This document shows, piece by piece, positions 9,387-16,725 of a stretch of 64,000 nt of DNA. How positions within the stretch are numbered: position 1 is the first letter of the stretch; each line of letters opens with the position of its first letter. The position numbers and the translations under genes are program-made. The DNA is from JACKAF01 sp041391485 (GTDB lineage: Bacteria; Bdellovibrionota; FAC87; UBA2466; JACKAF01). The stretch lies in NCBI GenBank assembly GCA_041391485.1, contig JAWKNY010000017.1:13768-77767 (forward strand). Direction: 5' to 3'. Under the pieces are notes generated by a model. The model did not search any database, was not told the origin of the DNA, and was given only the letters and a program-made list of their open reading frames with translations.

Positions 9387-9517
9387 AAGCTAACAGTTAC
9401 GCGCTGCTGTTTCCTAATGAAGCGGACGCATAGCAGCATATTTGAGAAATTGGGTCAAGACTTCCCCGGTAGTGCGGGGGCGAGGCGGTAGCGGCGGAAT
9501 CAAAAGGGCATGTGATT

Positions 9518-9757
9518 TCAATGCCATAGAGTGGAATCGGCACGTTTAGCGGTGCTCCTTGCTGGGTAGTTTTTGGGTGGGGAGTTTGGCGTCTTCTGGG
9601 GCGCTCGTGCCTGGTTCCAGAGGAGGCTTTCCTGACGTTGCGGCGGCACGGCGTTTCGGTCTTGAGTCGGATCCTGGCCAAGCTTCGTTACGTTCACAAG
9701 AGTAGCGAACGTAAAGAGGGTGACCCCGACAATGAGAGTAGCGAAACTTTGTTCCAT
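9518..9757 (-). CDS. Small predicted single-pass membrane protein
   Basis: 79 residues from ATG 9757, with AAGGA eight bases upstream. The N-terminus (MEQSFATLIVGVTLFTFAT) is one hydrophobic segment; the rest is a polar, Pro/Gln/Lys-rich tail, so a membrane-anchored small protein is plausible. No family recognised. A sequence matching a sigma-54 promoter lies upstream on the same strand (9832-9847), which supports this start and its being a real gene. The frame stays open upstream of the ATG, but that part is low-grade sequence with no start signal. Confidence 0.5.
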   Translation of the reverse strand: MEQSFATLIVGVTLFTFATLVNVTKLGQDPTQDRNAVPPQRQESLLWNQARAPQKTPNSPPKNYPARSTAKRADSTLWH

Positions 9758-9831
9758 GGTGTCTTTCCTTAGTAAAAATCCTAGATCCAGTTGTGCAAAT
9801 GTTCCCTGGGTTCCTGTGCACGCATTGATAA

Positions 9832-9847
9832 AGCAAGAACGGTGCCC
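9832..9847 (-). promoter_or_regulatory. Candidate sigma-54 promoter for the small membrane protein
   Basis: On the minus strand the sequence is GGGCACCGTTCTTGCT. It keeps the invariant GG and GC dinucleotides twelve bases apart and matches TGGCAC-N5-TTGCW in all but the first base. The expected transcript start is near 9821, leaving a leader of about 65 bases before ATG 9757. Confidence 0.6.
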
Positions 9848-9960
9848 GTTTTGGAAAAATGAAATTGCCGTGCTCCGTGCGTGGAAGGGGCGGATTAAGC
9901 CGCGAAGCGAAAGAGTCGGCGCTTGAAATGAAACATTTTGATTCACGGCGCTAGCACACG

Positions 9961-9986
9961 GTGGAACAAAACAGTACGCGTTCCAC
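9961..9986. promoter_or_regulatory. Dyad GTGGAAC-N12-GTTCCAC, candidate enhancer site
   Basis: A perfect seven-base inverted repeat with a twelve-base spacer (arms 9961-9967 and 9980-9986). It lies between two divergent sigma-54 promoters, about 44 bases upstream of the plus-strand promoter and about 114 from the minus-strand one. Size and placement fit the binding site of a dimeric enhancer-binding protein. That the neighbouring NtrC-type regulator binds it is an inference. Confidence 0.5.
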
Positions 9987-10029
9987 GCGTCTGGGAAGCA
10001 ATTTGTGCTTAAAAAAAGGCGGAGCGCTG

Positions 10030-10045
10030 TGGCACGGTGTTTGCT
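10030..10045 (+). promoter_or_regulatory. Sigma-54 promoter (consensus match)
   Basis: TGGCACGGTGTTTGCT matches the sigma-54 consensus TGGCAC-N5-TTGCW at every defined position. The predicted transcript start is near 10056 and the start codon of the downstream gene is at 10073, so the leader is short. Confidence 0.8.
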
Positions 10046-10072
10046 TAATCAGAGTGCGATGAGAGGTTCGGA

Positions 10073-10417
10073 ATGGGAGCCGTAAAAAGGGAAGGACATG
10101 GACGCATCGTTTGCGAAAGTGTTCAACACAATCGAGTCCTAGATCGCTTTGTTGAAAAGCGCATAGGCCGTTGGCTCTCCACACAAGAACAGCCATCTGA
10201 GCAAGACTCCTGGGAATACTATGCCGTATTCGGTCGGGAGGGTAGCGGTCACGAGGTAAGTTGTTACCTTGAAGTCCTTACCGGAGAGTATCTCTGGCAG
10301 GGAGCGGAAGTAGCCGAAGGCGCTCAGGAGGCGCTCATTAGATGTTTGCAACGGATGACGGGATTACCGGCGTCCGAAGCGCGGTGGATGGAACCATCGA
10401 CGCTCACAAAGTTTTGA
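10073..10417 (+). CDS. Small protein weakly resembling ribosome hibernation factors (HPF/RaiA)
   Basis: 114 residues from ATG 10073, with GAGAGG six bases upstream and a consensus sigma-54 promoter just before it. The pattern is an N-terminal helix (VLDRFVEKRIGRWLS), strands around EYYAVFGREG and HEVSCYLEVLTGEYLWQG, then a helix (AQEALIRCLQRMTG). This order and spacing recall the HPF/RaiA fold, where a V-x-I-x-x-x-G strand precedes a helix that runs along the ribosome. The match is by eye and weak; it could be an unrelated small cytoplasmic protein. In many proteobacteria hpf genes sit beside rpoN, which makes the sigma-54 link suggestive only. Confidence 0.6.
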   Translation: MGAVKREGHGRIVCESVQHNRVLDRFVEKRIGRWLSTQEQPSEQDSWEYYAVFGREGSGHEVSCYLEVLTGEYLWQGAEVAEGAQEALIRCLQRMTGLPASEARWMEPSTLTKF

Positions 10418-10476
10418 AGGACAAGGAGTACCTTAGAACAGTCTTACAAAAAGCCTAACGATGCCGCATGAAACGT

Positions 10477-10492
10477 CCCGACTTCGGTCGGG
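10477..10492. other. Stem-loop CCCGAC-TTCG-GTCGGG
   Basis: A perfect six-base-pair stem closed by a TTCG tetraloop, 60 bases after the stop of the HPF-like gene. No T-run follows, so it is not a canonical intrinsic terminator; it could be a 3'-end stabiliser or part of a larger structure with the hairpin at 10506-10566. Confidence 0.5.
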
Positions 10493-10505
10493 CGACTAGA
10501 GATGA

Positions 10506-10566
10506 GAACTTGGAGACGGGATGCAGCCCCCATCCCACCTACGATTTGCCTCCCGTCCCCAAGTTC
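10506..10566. repeat. Long inverted repeat between convergent genes
   Basis: Arms 10506-10521 and 10551-10566 pair over 16 bases with one mismatch, around a 29-base loop. It lies between the convergent HPF-like gene and ppiD. A bidirectional terminator or a structured 3' RNA are the most likely roles. An A-rich stretch (about 10579-10625) follows; read from the ppiD side it is a T-rich tract ahead of the hairpin, which does not fit a standard terminator for that gene. No protein gene is supported between 10418 and 10664. Confidence 0.5.
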
Positions 10567-10664
10567 CTCTTTGGTTCCGAAAAAATCTTTCCGAAATAAA
10601 AAGCCAACAAAAGAAAACAAAGAGGCGAAGCTAAGAAAAAGATCAAGGCTGGGAAAACCGCGCC

Positions 10665-12161
10665 TTAGAGCTGGGCCGGACCCTCATCGCCAAACGGCAC
10701 GGTTTCTTTAATACGCGCACGGTTTTGCAGATCGGCGATCCACTTGGTTAATAGCTCGTTTTGTACGCCGGCCGTGACGGAGTTTTCAGCTTCCGTCCAC
10801 TTTGCCGGAGTGCCTTCTTTGGGGCGACTCAGCTTGGTCAGCTTGATGTAATAATACTTTCCAGCGTGCGGAATGAGCTTGGGGACAACTTGGTTTGGTT
10901 TGGTGAGCTGGAAGACTGCGTCTAGGGCCGCTTCCGAGTCTCCAATTTTAGGGAGGTACCCTTGTCCCAAGCTAAACTCTCCGGTGCTTTCCATCTTAAT
11001 GCCGTTAGCGCTCAACTGGCTGTCGAGTCCTGTCCCTTTTTCCAACAGAGCGTTCCAGGCGGCGAGCCGTTCTTTTTGTAGGCCTTCCTGCTTTTGTTCC
11101 TTGGCAAGCTCAGTCGCAATCTTGGATTTGGCCTCTTCAAAGGGGGTGACCACTCGGGCCTGTTTCTCCGCTACATAAAGGAGGAAATAGCCGGCCGTCG
11201 TTTCGACGATTCCACTGAGCTGGCCCGCCGCGAGGGCATCGATGGCGGTTTCAAAACTTTGGCCGAGAGTCCCTTCGGTGACCCAACCCCGATCGCCGCC
11301 TTTCTTGGCGTACTCGTCGTCTGAATTCTCCTTAGCCAGCTCGGCAAAGTTCTCTGCGTTGGCTTTTGATTTGATCCCTTCGATCTTAGCGAGGGCTTCT
11401 TTCTTCTTCGCGTCAGAAGCTTGAAAAGGGAGGCCCACGCGAATCTGGTAAAGGCGCGCTCGGCCTGGCTTGGTGAACTCGGCGGTGTGGGCGGTGTAGT
11501 ACTCCCGCAATTTGGACTCATCTCCTCCGAGAACAGCGGCGACTTCCGCCGGGGTCGGCGTGGCGTTCTTTGCCACCTGGCTCAAGTCGATTGCGGCAAA
11601 CTTGAGCTCCGCCTTGGATTCCGAAAGGCGGTAGTTCCGCTCGGCCTCAGCGGGAGCAAGACGGATTCGCTTCTGCAGATAGTCTTGCAAACGCATGACC
11701 TGCAAACGTTCGCGTTGCCGGCCTTCCTCAAAGCCTTTGTTGGGAAGACGTTGATATAGCGAGGCGTCAAACTTCCCGTCCACCTGAAAGTAAGGGAGGC
11801 TTCGAATGTGTGAAGCGAGTTCCTCATCCGGAACAATAATGCCCATTTGGGTGGCTTCCTGAGCTAAAAGTTTGTACTGGATGAGCTGGCGAAGCGTCTG
11901 CTGAGGAATGCGCAGCTGCATGATGAGTTTTTCATCGTACTGAGCCCCCAGAATTTGTTGATATTGCTGCAGTCTTGCCTGCATCTCCTGTTGAAACTCG
12001 GCTTGGGTGATGACCTCACCGTTGACGAAGGCCGCGGCTCCGCCCCCTCCGCCACTCTTGTCGGACATGTCGATGCCGAACAAGGCCATGACGGCCACGA
12101 TCAGGAGAATTAGGATGGTGAAGGCGATGTTATTGGTGCTCTTGCGAAAGGTTTCTAGCAT
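10665..12161 (-). CDS. ppiD: PpiD-like periplasmic folding chaperone (SurA_N/parvulin)
   Basis: 498 residues. The N-terminus carries one membrane anchor (about 12-32, FTILILLIVAVMALFGI) followed by a Gly-rich linker and a SurA_N-like chaperone domain (VNGEVITQAEFQQEM). A parvulin-type PpiC domain lies at about 235-335 (RLYQIRVGL, ENFAELAKENSDDEYAKKGG, GWVTEG), and a C-terminal helical region contacts the chaperone core. PpiD-type proteins assist folding of outer-membrane and secreted proteins at the Sec exit. Length is somewhat below the 620 residues of E. coli PpiD, as in many relatives with one PPIase domain. The gene is divergent from mreC, sharing an 82-base promoter region. Confidence 0.85.
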   Translation of the reverse strand: MLETFRKSTNNIAFTILILLIVAVMALFGIDMSDKSGGGGGAAAFVNGEVITQAEFQQEMQARLQQYQQILGAQYDEKLIMQLRIPQQTLRQLIQYKLLAQEATQMGIIVPDEELASHIRSLPYFQVDGKFDASLYQRLPNKGFEEGRQRERLQVMRLQDYLQKRIRLAPAEAERNYRLSESKAELKFAAIDLSQVAKNATPTPAEVAAVLGGDESKLREYYTAHTAEFTKPGRARLYQIRVGLPFQASDAKKKEALAKIEGIKSKANAENFAELAKENSDDEYAKKGGDRGWVTEGTLGQSFETAIDALAAGQLSGIVETTAGYFLLYVAEKQARVVTPFEEAKSKIATELAKEQKQEGLQKERLAAWNALLEKGTGLDSQLSANGIKMESTGEFSLGQGYLPKIGDSEAALDAVFQLTKPNQVVPKLIPHAGKYYYIKLTKLSRPKEGTPAKWTEAENSVTAGVQNELLTKWIADLQNRARIKETVPFGDEGPAQL

Positions 12162-12243
12162 GTTTATTTCGGCCTATTCCTCAGTGATTAAAATATGTTA
12201 CATATAAGGTGAAACCAGACTAAAATCAAGGCAAGGTTTTGAT

Positions 12244-13074
12244 ATGGGCGCGCGCCGACGATACGCATTTTTTGCTCTTTTGACGCTTTCTATTTGCGCT
12301 TTGGCGCTTTATGTCCACCGTCACCGACAAGGGCGGACCGGATTTGTGGACAACATCATCATCTCCGGTACCGGCTACTTGCAAAGTCAGTCCATCTACT
12401 TTGTACGCGGTGCGCAGTCTTTTGTTGAGAAGTACCTGCTACTGGTCAACACACAAAGCGAGAATGAGGAGCTTAAAAAAGAGCTCGCGTATTTGCGAAC
12501 CAAACTCGCCGCACTTCAAGAAGTAGAGACAGAGAATGCCCGGCTTCGCGAGGGCCTGCGTTTTTCCAGCCAACTGGAGCAGCAACTCCTGGCCGCGCAT
12601 GTGATAGCCCACGACGTGTCCAGTGACTACTTCGGTATCCGGGTCGACCGTGGCAGTGACGATGGTGTGAAACCGGGGATGGGCGTGATTAGCCCCGCCG
12701 GTCTCGTCGGTAGAATCCTGCGAGTCACAAAGAACTACGCAGACGTGCTGACACTCGTGGATCCGACGAGCAACATCGACGCCGTTATTCAGCGAACGCG
12801 GGCGCGCGGGATCATATCGGGACAAGCAAAGCGGGTTCTGTGCTCACTAAAATATGTGGATCGCCTGGAAGACGTCGCCGTGAACGATACCGTGGTTTCA
12901 TCTGGTTTTGGATCCATTTTCCCTAAAGGCCTACTGGTCGGGTACGTGACGGATGTGGTTCCCAACCCCAGCGGAGTTTTGCAGAAGGTTACCGTAAAGA
13001 GCGCGGTGGATATCTACCGCCTCGAAGAGGTGTTTATTGTATTTCCTCCAGCCGAATCAGAAAAAGTTTCTTGA
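12244..13074 (+). CDS. mreC: Rod-shape-determining protein MreC
   Basis: 276 residues with an N-terminal membrane segment (about 8-25), a coiled coil at about 70-105 (SENEELKKELAYLRTKL) and the beta-barrel MreC core (GIRVDRGSDDGVKPGMGV, GLVGRI, VDPTSNIDAVIQRTRARGI). MreC is the periplasmic scaffold of the elongasome and activates PBP2-RodA. It begins the operon mreC-mreD-mrdA-rodA. mreB, which often precedes mreC, is not here: the upstream neighbour is the divergent ppiD. AAGG lies about ten bases before the ATG. Confidence 0.93.
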   Translation: MGARRRYAFFALLTLSICALALYVHRHRQGRTGFVDNIIISGTGYLQSQSIYFVRGAQSFVEKYLLLVNTQSENEELKKELAYLRTKLAALQEVETENARLREGLRFSSQLEQQLLAAHVIAHDVSSDYFGIRVDRGSDDGVKPGMGVISPAGLVGRILRVTKNYADVLTLVDPTSNIDAVIQRTRARGIISGQAKRVLCSLKYVDRLEDVAVNDTVVSSGFGSIFPKGLLVGYVTDVVPNPSGVLQKVTVKSAVDIYRLEEVFIVFPPAESEKVS

Positions 13075-13597
13075 GTCGGTCAACCCGATCCTGGTGACGG
13101 TTTTCTTTTACCTGCTGATGGTAGGGCGCACGAATATTGAGTACGTTTTCCCCGACGTTTTCAGGCATTGGGACATTCTCTTACCGTTTATCGTCTATTT
13201 TGGTCAGCGGCGTAGCATTGCCGAAGGCTTGACGCTGTCCATTTTGACGGCACACCTGTATTCGCTGAGCAGCATCGCCCCCATTGGGGTCTTCGTGCTC
13301 CACTATTTATCCCTCTTCATTATCGCTCGTGTGCTCAGTTACGTTATCTACGCCAATGAGGGGTTCACCATCTTGATGCTGCTATTTGCTCTTTCGCTCC
13401 TTGCGCGTATTATCAACTTGCCCATCGCTTCGCTGTTTGGCCACTCTTGGGGATCGAACGGCATCGGCGCGTTTGGGATGGGGCTCTTTTTGAACACGGT
13501 GCTGGGGTTCTTCATCTATCTCAGTCTGAGCTTGTTGGATCGTATGACTTTCAAGACACCGACAATCAATATTGAAATGGCAGGGGACAGCCTTTGA
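13037..13597 (+). CDS. mreD: Rod-shape-determining protein MreD
   Basis: Up to 186 residues from a TTG at 13037 that overlaps the end of mreC by 38 bases; the exact start is uncertain because no clear ribosome-binding site is seen. The protein is almost entirely hydrophobic with about five membrane segments and shows MreD features (EYVFPD, QRRSIAEGL, LTAHLYSLSS). MreD is the inner-membrane partner of MreC in the elongasome. Its stop overlaps the mrdA start by four bases, so translation is probably coupled. Confidence 0.85.
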   Translation: MYFLQPNQKKFLESVNPILVTVFFYLLMVGRTNIEYVFPDVFRHWDILLPFIVYFGQRRSIAEGLTLSILTAHLYSLSSIAPIGVFVLHYLSLFIIARVLSYVIYANEGFTILMLLFALSLLARIINLPIASLFGHSWGSNGIGAFGMGLFLNTVLGFFIYLSLSLLDRMTFKTPTINIEMAGDSL

Positions 13598-15578
13598 TCG
13601 GACGCGAGCAGGAAATCCGTAAGTTTCGCGATCGGGCGCGGTACTTCAATTTCGTCACCCTGGCTTTTCTGGGCATTATCGGTTTGCGGCTTTACGTGCT
13701 CCAAGTTGCCCAAGGTGAGGAGCTGCGGCGGTACTCCGAAGCCAACCGTCTAAAGAAGGAAAAACTTCAACCCACCCGAGGCCTCATTTACGATCGGGAA
13801 GGGCATGTGATCGTCGACAACCGCGCGTCTTTTGACGTCGTGATGTTGTCCCAGTATTACCCGTTCACCAAAGAGGTAAATGATCGCCTGTTCAAAGTGC
13901 TGGGGATGCAACGAGCGGAGTTTGATCGCCGCCTTCAAAAAGCCAAAAAGACTAGAAGTTTTCACGCCGTCCTTATCAAGTCAGACGTAAGCAAAGACGT
14001 TATCGCTGGCATTGAGATGGATCCCGAAGAGTTTCCGGGCGTGTACATCGAAGCGAGTGTGCAGCGCAAGTACCCCTATGGTGAGATGTCGGCACAGGCT
14101 TTGGGCTATGTCGGCGAAGTGAACGATCGGGAAATCAAGCGCTATACGACGCGGGGCTTAGAGCCCGGCGATTACATCGGCAAGGTGGGACTTGAGAAAC
14201 AATATGACGCCTACCTGCGTGGCGTAAACGGGGCTGGGTACGTCGAAGTAGACGCCCGTGGTCGCCGTCGCCAAACGAACAAGGTGAGAAGCTTTTGGGT
14301 TTTGAGGCTCAAACGGAGCCCATCCCGGGCCACGATCTGCACCTGACGTTGGACATGGACTTGGAAGACGCGGCTCTTAGTGCGATGGCAACGCGGGAGT
14401 TCTATGGCTCAGTGGTCGCCATTGACCCGCGCAACGGCGAAATCCTGGCCATGATCAATCGCCCGTCCTACGATCCCGAACAGATTTCAGGGAGAGAAGT
14501 GAGTTCCAAGGTGTGGGCAGCTTTGGCCAACGATCCGCTTCGCCCTTTGCGTAACCGGGCGATTCAGGATCATTACCCGCCTGGATCCACCTATAAGCTC
14601 CTCGTTGCGATAGCGGCTTTGGCTGAGGGCCAAGCGAATACCGATACGAAGATCAATTGCACGGGGCATCTTTATTTTGGAGGACGCCGTTACCATTGCT
14701 GGAAACGGCACGGGACCGTCGATATTTTTAAAGCCATCAAAGAAAGCTGTGACGTTTTCTTCTACAAAATGGGAATCGCGCTGGGTGTGGATACCATGGC
14801 CAAAGTATTCGCGGGCATTTGGCTTGGGCAAGCTCACGGGTATCGCGCTTCCCGATGAAATTAAGGGAATCATCCCGGATTCCGTGTGGAAGGAAAAAAT
14901 ATTCAAAGAGCCCTGGCAGCCGGGGAGAACCTCAGTGTGGCTATCGGCCAGGGCTTTGTGGTGACCACGCCCATTCAGCTGGCCAACGCGTTTGCCGCCA
15001 TCGGCAACGGTGGTTTTGTGTACCGACCGCTGCTCGTCCGACGAGTGGTGGATCCAAATGGCGACGTGATTGAAGAGTTCAAGCCGGAGCTCAATCAGAA
15101 GGTGGATGTGCCGGCGGAAATTTTCGACATCGTCAAAGAGGGACTCTACAAGGTCGTCAACGAACGCGGCGGGACGGCCTTCTGGCACCGGAGTCGACTC
15201 GTTGGTTATTCTGGAAAAACCGGTACGGCCCAGGTCCGCCGTTTCAAAGACATCATGGACGTTAAGTGCGAGCAGCAGGAATACCAGTACCGCCATCACG
15301 GCTGGTTTGTTGGGTATGCGCCCAAAGAGAATCCGCAGATAGCGGTGGCGGCCATTGGGGAGCACACCTGTCATGGCTCTTCCATGGCGCCTGTGGTTCG
15401 GGATGTGATCGATGCCTACGTCAAAAAATACCCGATTCCTGAAGAGGAAAAGCTGGTTGCCAAAGATCCTGGGCCGCGCGCCGTAGCGGCTTCGATCAAA
15501 GCGCAGACGGCTGCCGAGCGTAAAGAGCAGGAAGAGACGGAAGAGAAAGCCACTCCTGATCCGGAGGACGACGAATAA
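13594..15578 (+). CDS. mrdA: Penicillin-binding protein 2, elongasome transpeptidase (frameshifted)
   Basis: About 660 residues, spread over three frames. Part 1 (13594 to about 14283) holds the membrane anchor and the PBP dimerisation region (TRGLIYDREGHVIVDN). Part 2 (about 14284-14815) holds the active-site serine in STYK (PPGSTYKLL). Part 3 (about 14815-14921, then back) gives FGLGKLTGIALPDE, AIGQG and the KTGTAQ box, ending at 15578. Three one-base shifts, two of them missing a G in short G runs (near 14284 and 14921), explain the breaks, and the motif order is perfect. TTG start with AGGGGA upstream. Loss of PBP2 is normally lethal in rods, so sequencing error is more likely than decay. 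A Lys/Glu-rich tail ends the protein. Confidence 0.88.
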
Positions 15579-16690
15579 TGGCGCAGATGCTTGAGTCCGA
15601 AACGCAGAAAGTCATACGCACCTTCAACCTGGAGTTGATTGCGACGGTCTTCAGTCTTTTCATCATTGGGATGTTCACCCTGTATAGCGCTACCGAGGGT
15701 CCTCACTTGCAGTCGCTGTGCAAAGCGCAGTTCGCACGTTTTGCCGTCGGCTTGGTCCTGGGCGGTTTACTCATTTTCGTCGACAGCCAAATACTTTACC
15801 GGTTTTCTTACCTCTTCTACGCGTTTTGTATCGTGCTTCTGCTTTTGGTGCTCATCGTAGGCCAGACAGGGGGAGGTTCCCAGCGTTGGCTTGGGTTTGG
15901 CCCCATCCGTGTACAGCCGTCGGAGTTAGCCAAGATCGCAGTCATCTTTGCGCTCGCTCGTTATTTCTCAGATGATAAGTTTGAGCCGCCCTACACGTTA
16001 AAGCGGCTTTTGATACCGGCAGCCATTATCGCGCCTAGCGCTTTGCTAATCTTGGTGCAACCCGATCTGGGCACAGCGGGAGTATTGGTACTCGGTGCCG
16101 GATCGCTTATCCTATTTCTTGGGCTGCGTTGGAAATCGATTCTTATCGTGGCGCTCATCGCCATTGTGACGGTGCCCTTGACCTACGCTTATGTCCTGAA
16201 GGATTACCAGCGCCAGCGTGTGAAAACATTCCTGGACCCCGCTAGCGATCCACGTGGGAGCGGTTACAACGCGATTCAGGCGAAGATTGCCGTGGGATCG
16301 GGGCGAGTGTTTGGAAAAGGCTATAGAAAAGGCACTCAGTCACGGTTGAATTTCATCCCGGAACAGCACACCGACTTTATTTTTTCCGTTTTGGCGGAGG
16401 AACGGGGATTCGTGGGGGCGGTGATTCTACTCGTCCTTTATTTTCTGTATTGCATGTTTGCACTCAGAACCGTTGCCAGAGCCCGTGATAAATTTGAAAT
16501 GCTTTTGGCCTTTGGGGTGACGGCCGTGCTGTTTTGGCACGTCTTCATTAATCTCGGTATGGTTACCGGGCTATTGCCTATCGTAGGCGTGACGTTACCG
16601 TTCTTGAGCTATGGCGGTACGTCTATCCTGACCTTCTTATTGATTACAGGATTGATTCTCAACATCAGCCGCAAACGCTACATTTTCTAA
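15578..16690 (+). CDS. rodA: RodA, SEDS-family peptidoglycan glycosyltransferase
   Basis: 370 residues, about ten membrane segments. SEDS signatures are present: GGSQRWLGFGPIRVQPSELAK, the conserved Asp in LVQPDLGTAG, the SGRVFGKGYRKGTQS loop, EQHTDFIFSVLAEERGF, and LPFLSYGGTS near the C-terminus. RodA polymerises glycan strands in the elongasome with PBP2, encoded just upstream with a one-base stop/start overlap. Length and motifs fit RodA; FtsW is less likely given the mre neighbours. Confidence 0.94.
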   Translation: MAQMLESETQKVIRTFNLELIATVFSLFIIGMFTLYSATEGPHLQSLCKAQFARFAVGLVLGGLLIFVDSQILYRFSYLFYAFCIVLLLLVLIVGQTGGGSQRWLGFGPIRVQPSELAKIAVIFALARYFSDDKFEPPYTLKRLLIPAAIIAPSALLILVQPDLGTAGVLVLGAGSLILFLGLRWKSILIVALIAIVTVPLTYAYVLKDYQRQRVKTFLDPASDPRGSGYNAIQAKIAVGSGRVFGKGYRKGTQSRLNFIPEQHTDFIFSVLAEERGFVGAVILLVLYFLYCMFALRTVARARDKFEMLLAFGVTAVLFWHVFINLGMVTGLLPIVGVTLPFLSYGGTSILTFLLITGLILNISRKRYIF

Positions 16691-16725
16691 AAGTCGTAAA
16701 CGCTAGCGCGTGTTGCCCTGTCCTC

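Noticed and set aside
10502..10711. 69-codon open frame over the long inverted repeat
   Set aside because: It covers the hairpin and runs antisense into ppiD; its Lys-rich composition reflects the A-rich tract. No ribosome-binding site.
14487..15374. Long open frame (295 codons) antisense to mrdA
   Set aside because: It is the mirror of a GC-rich coding region, has no ribosome-binding site and no recognisable protein features. Sense-strand PBP2 motifs explain the sequence.
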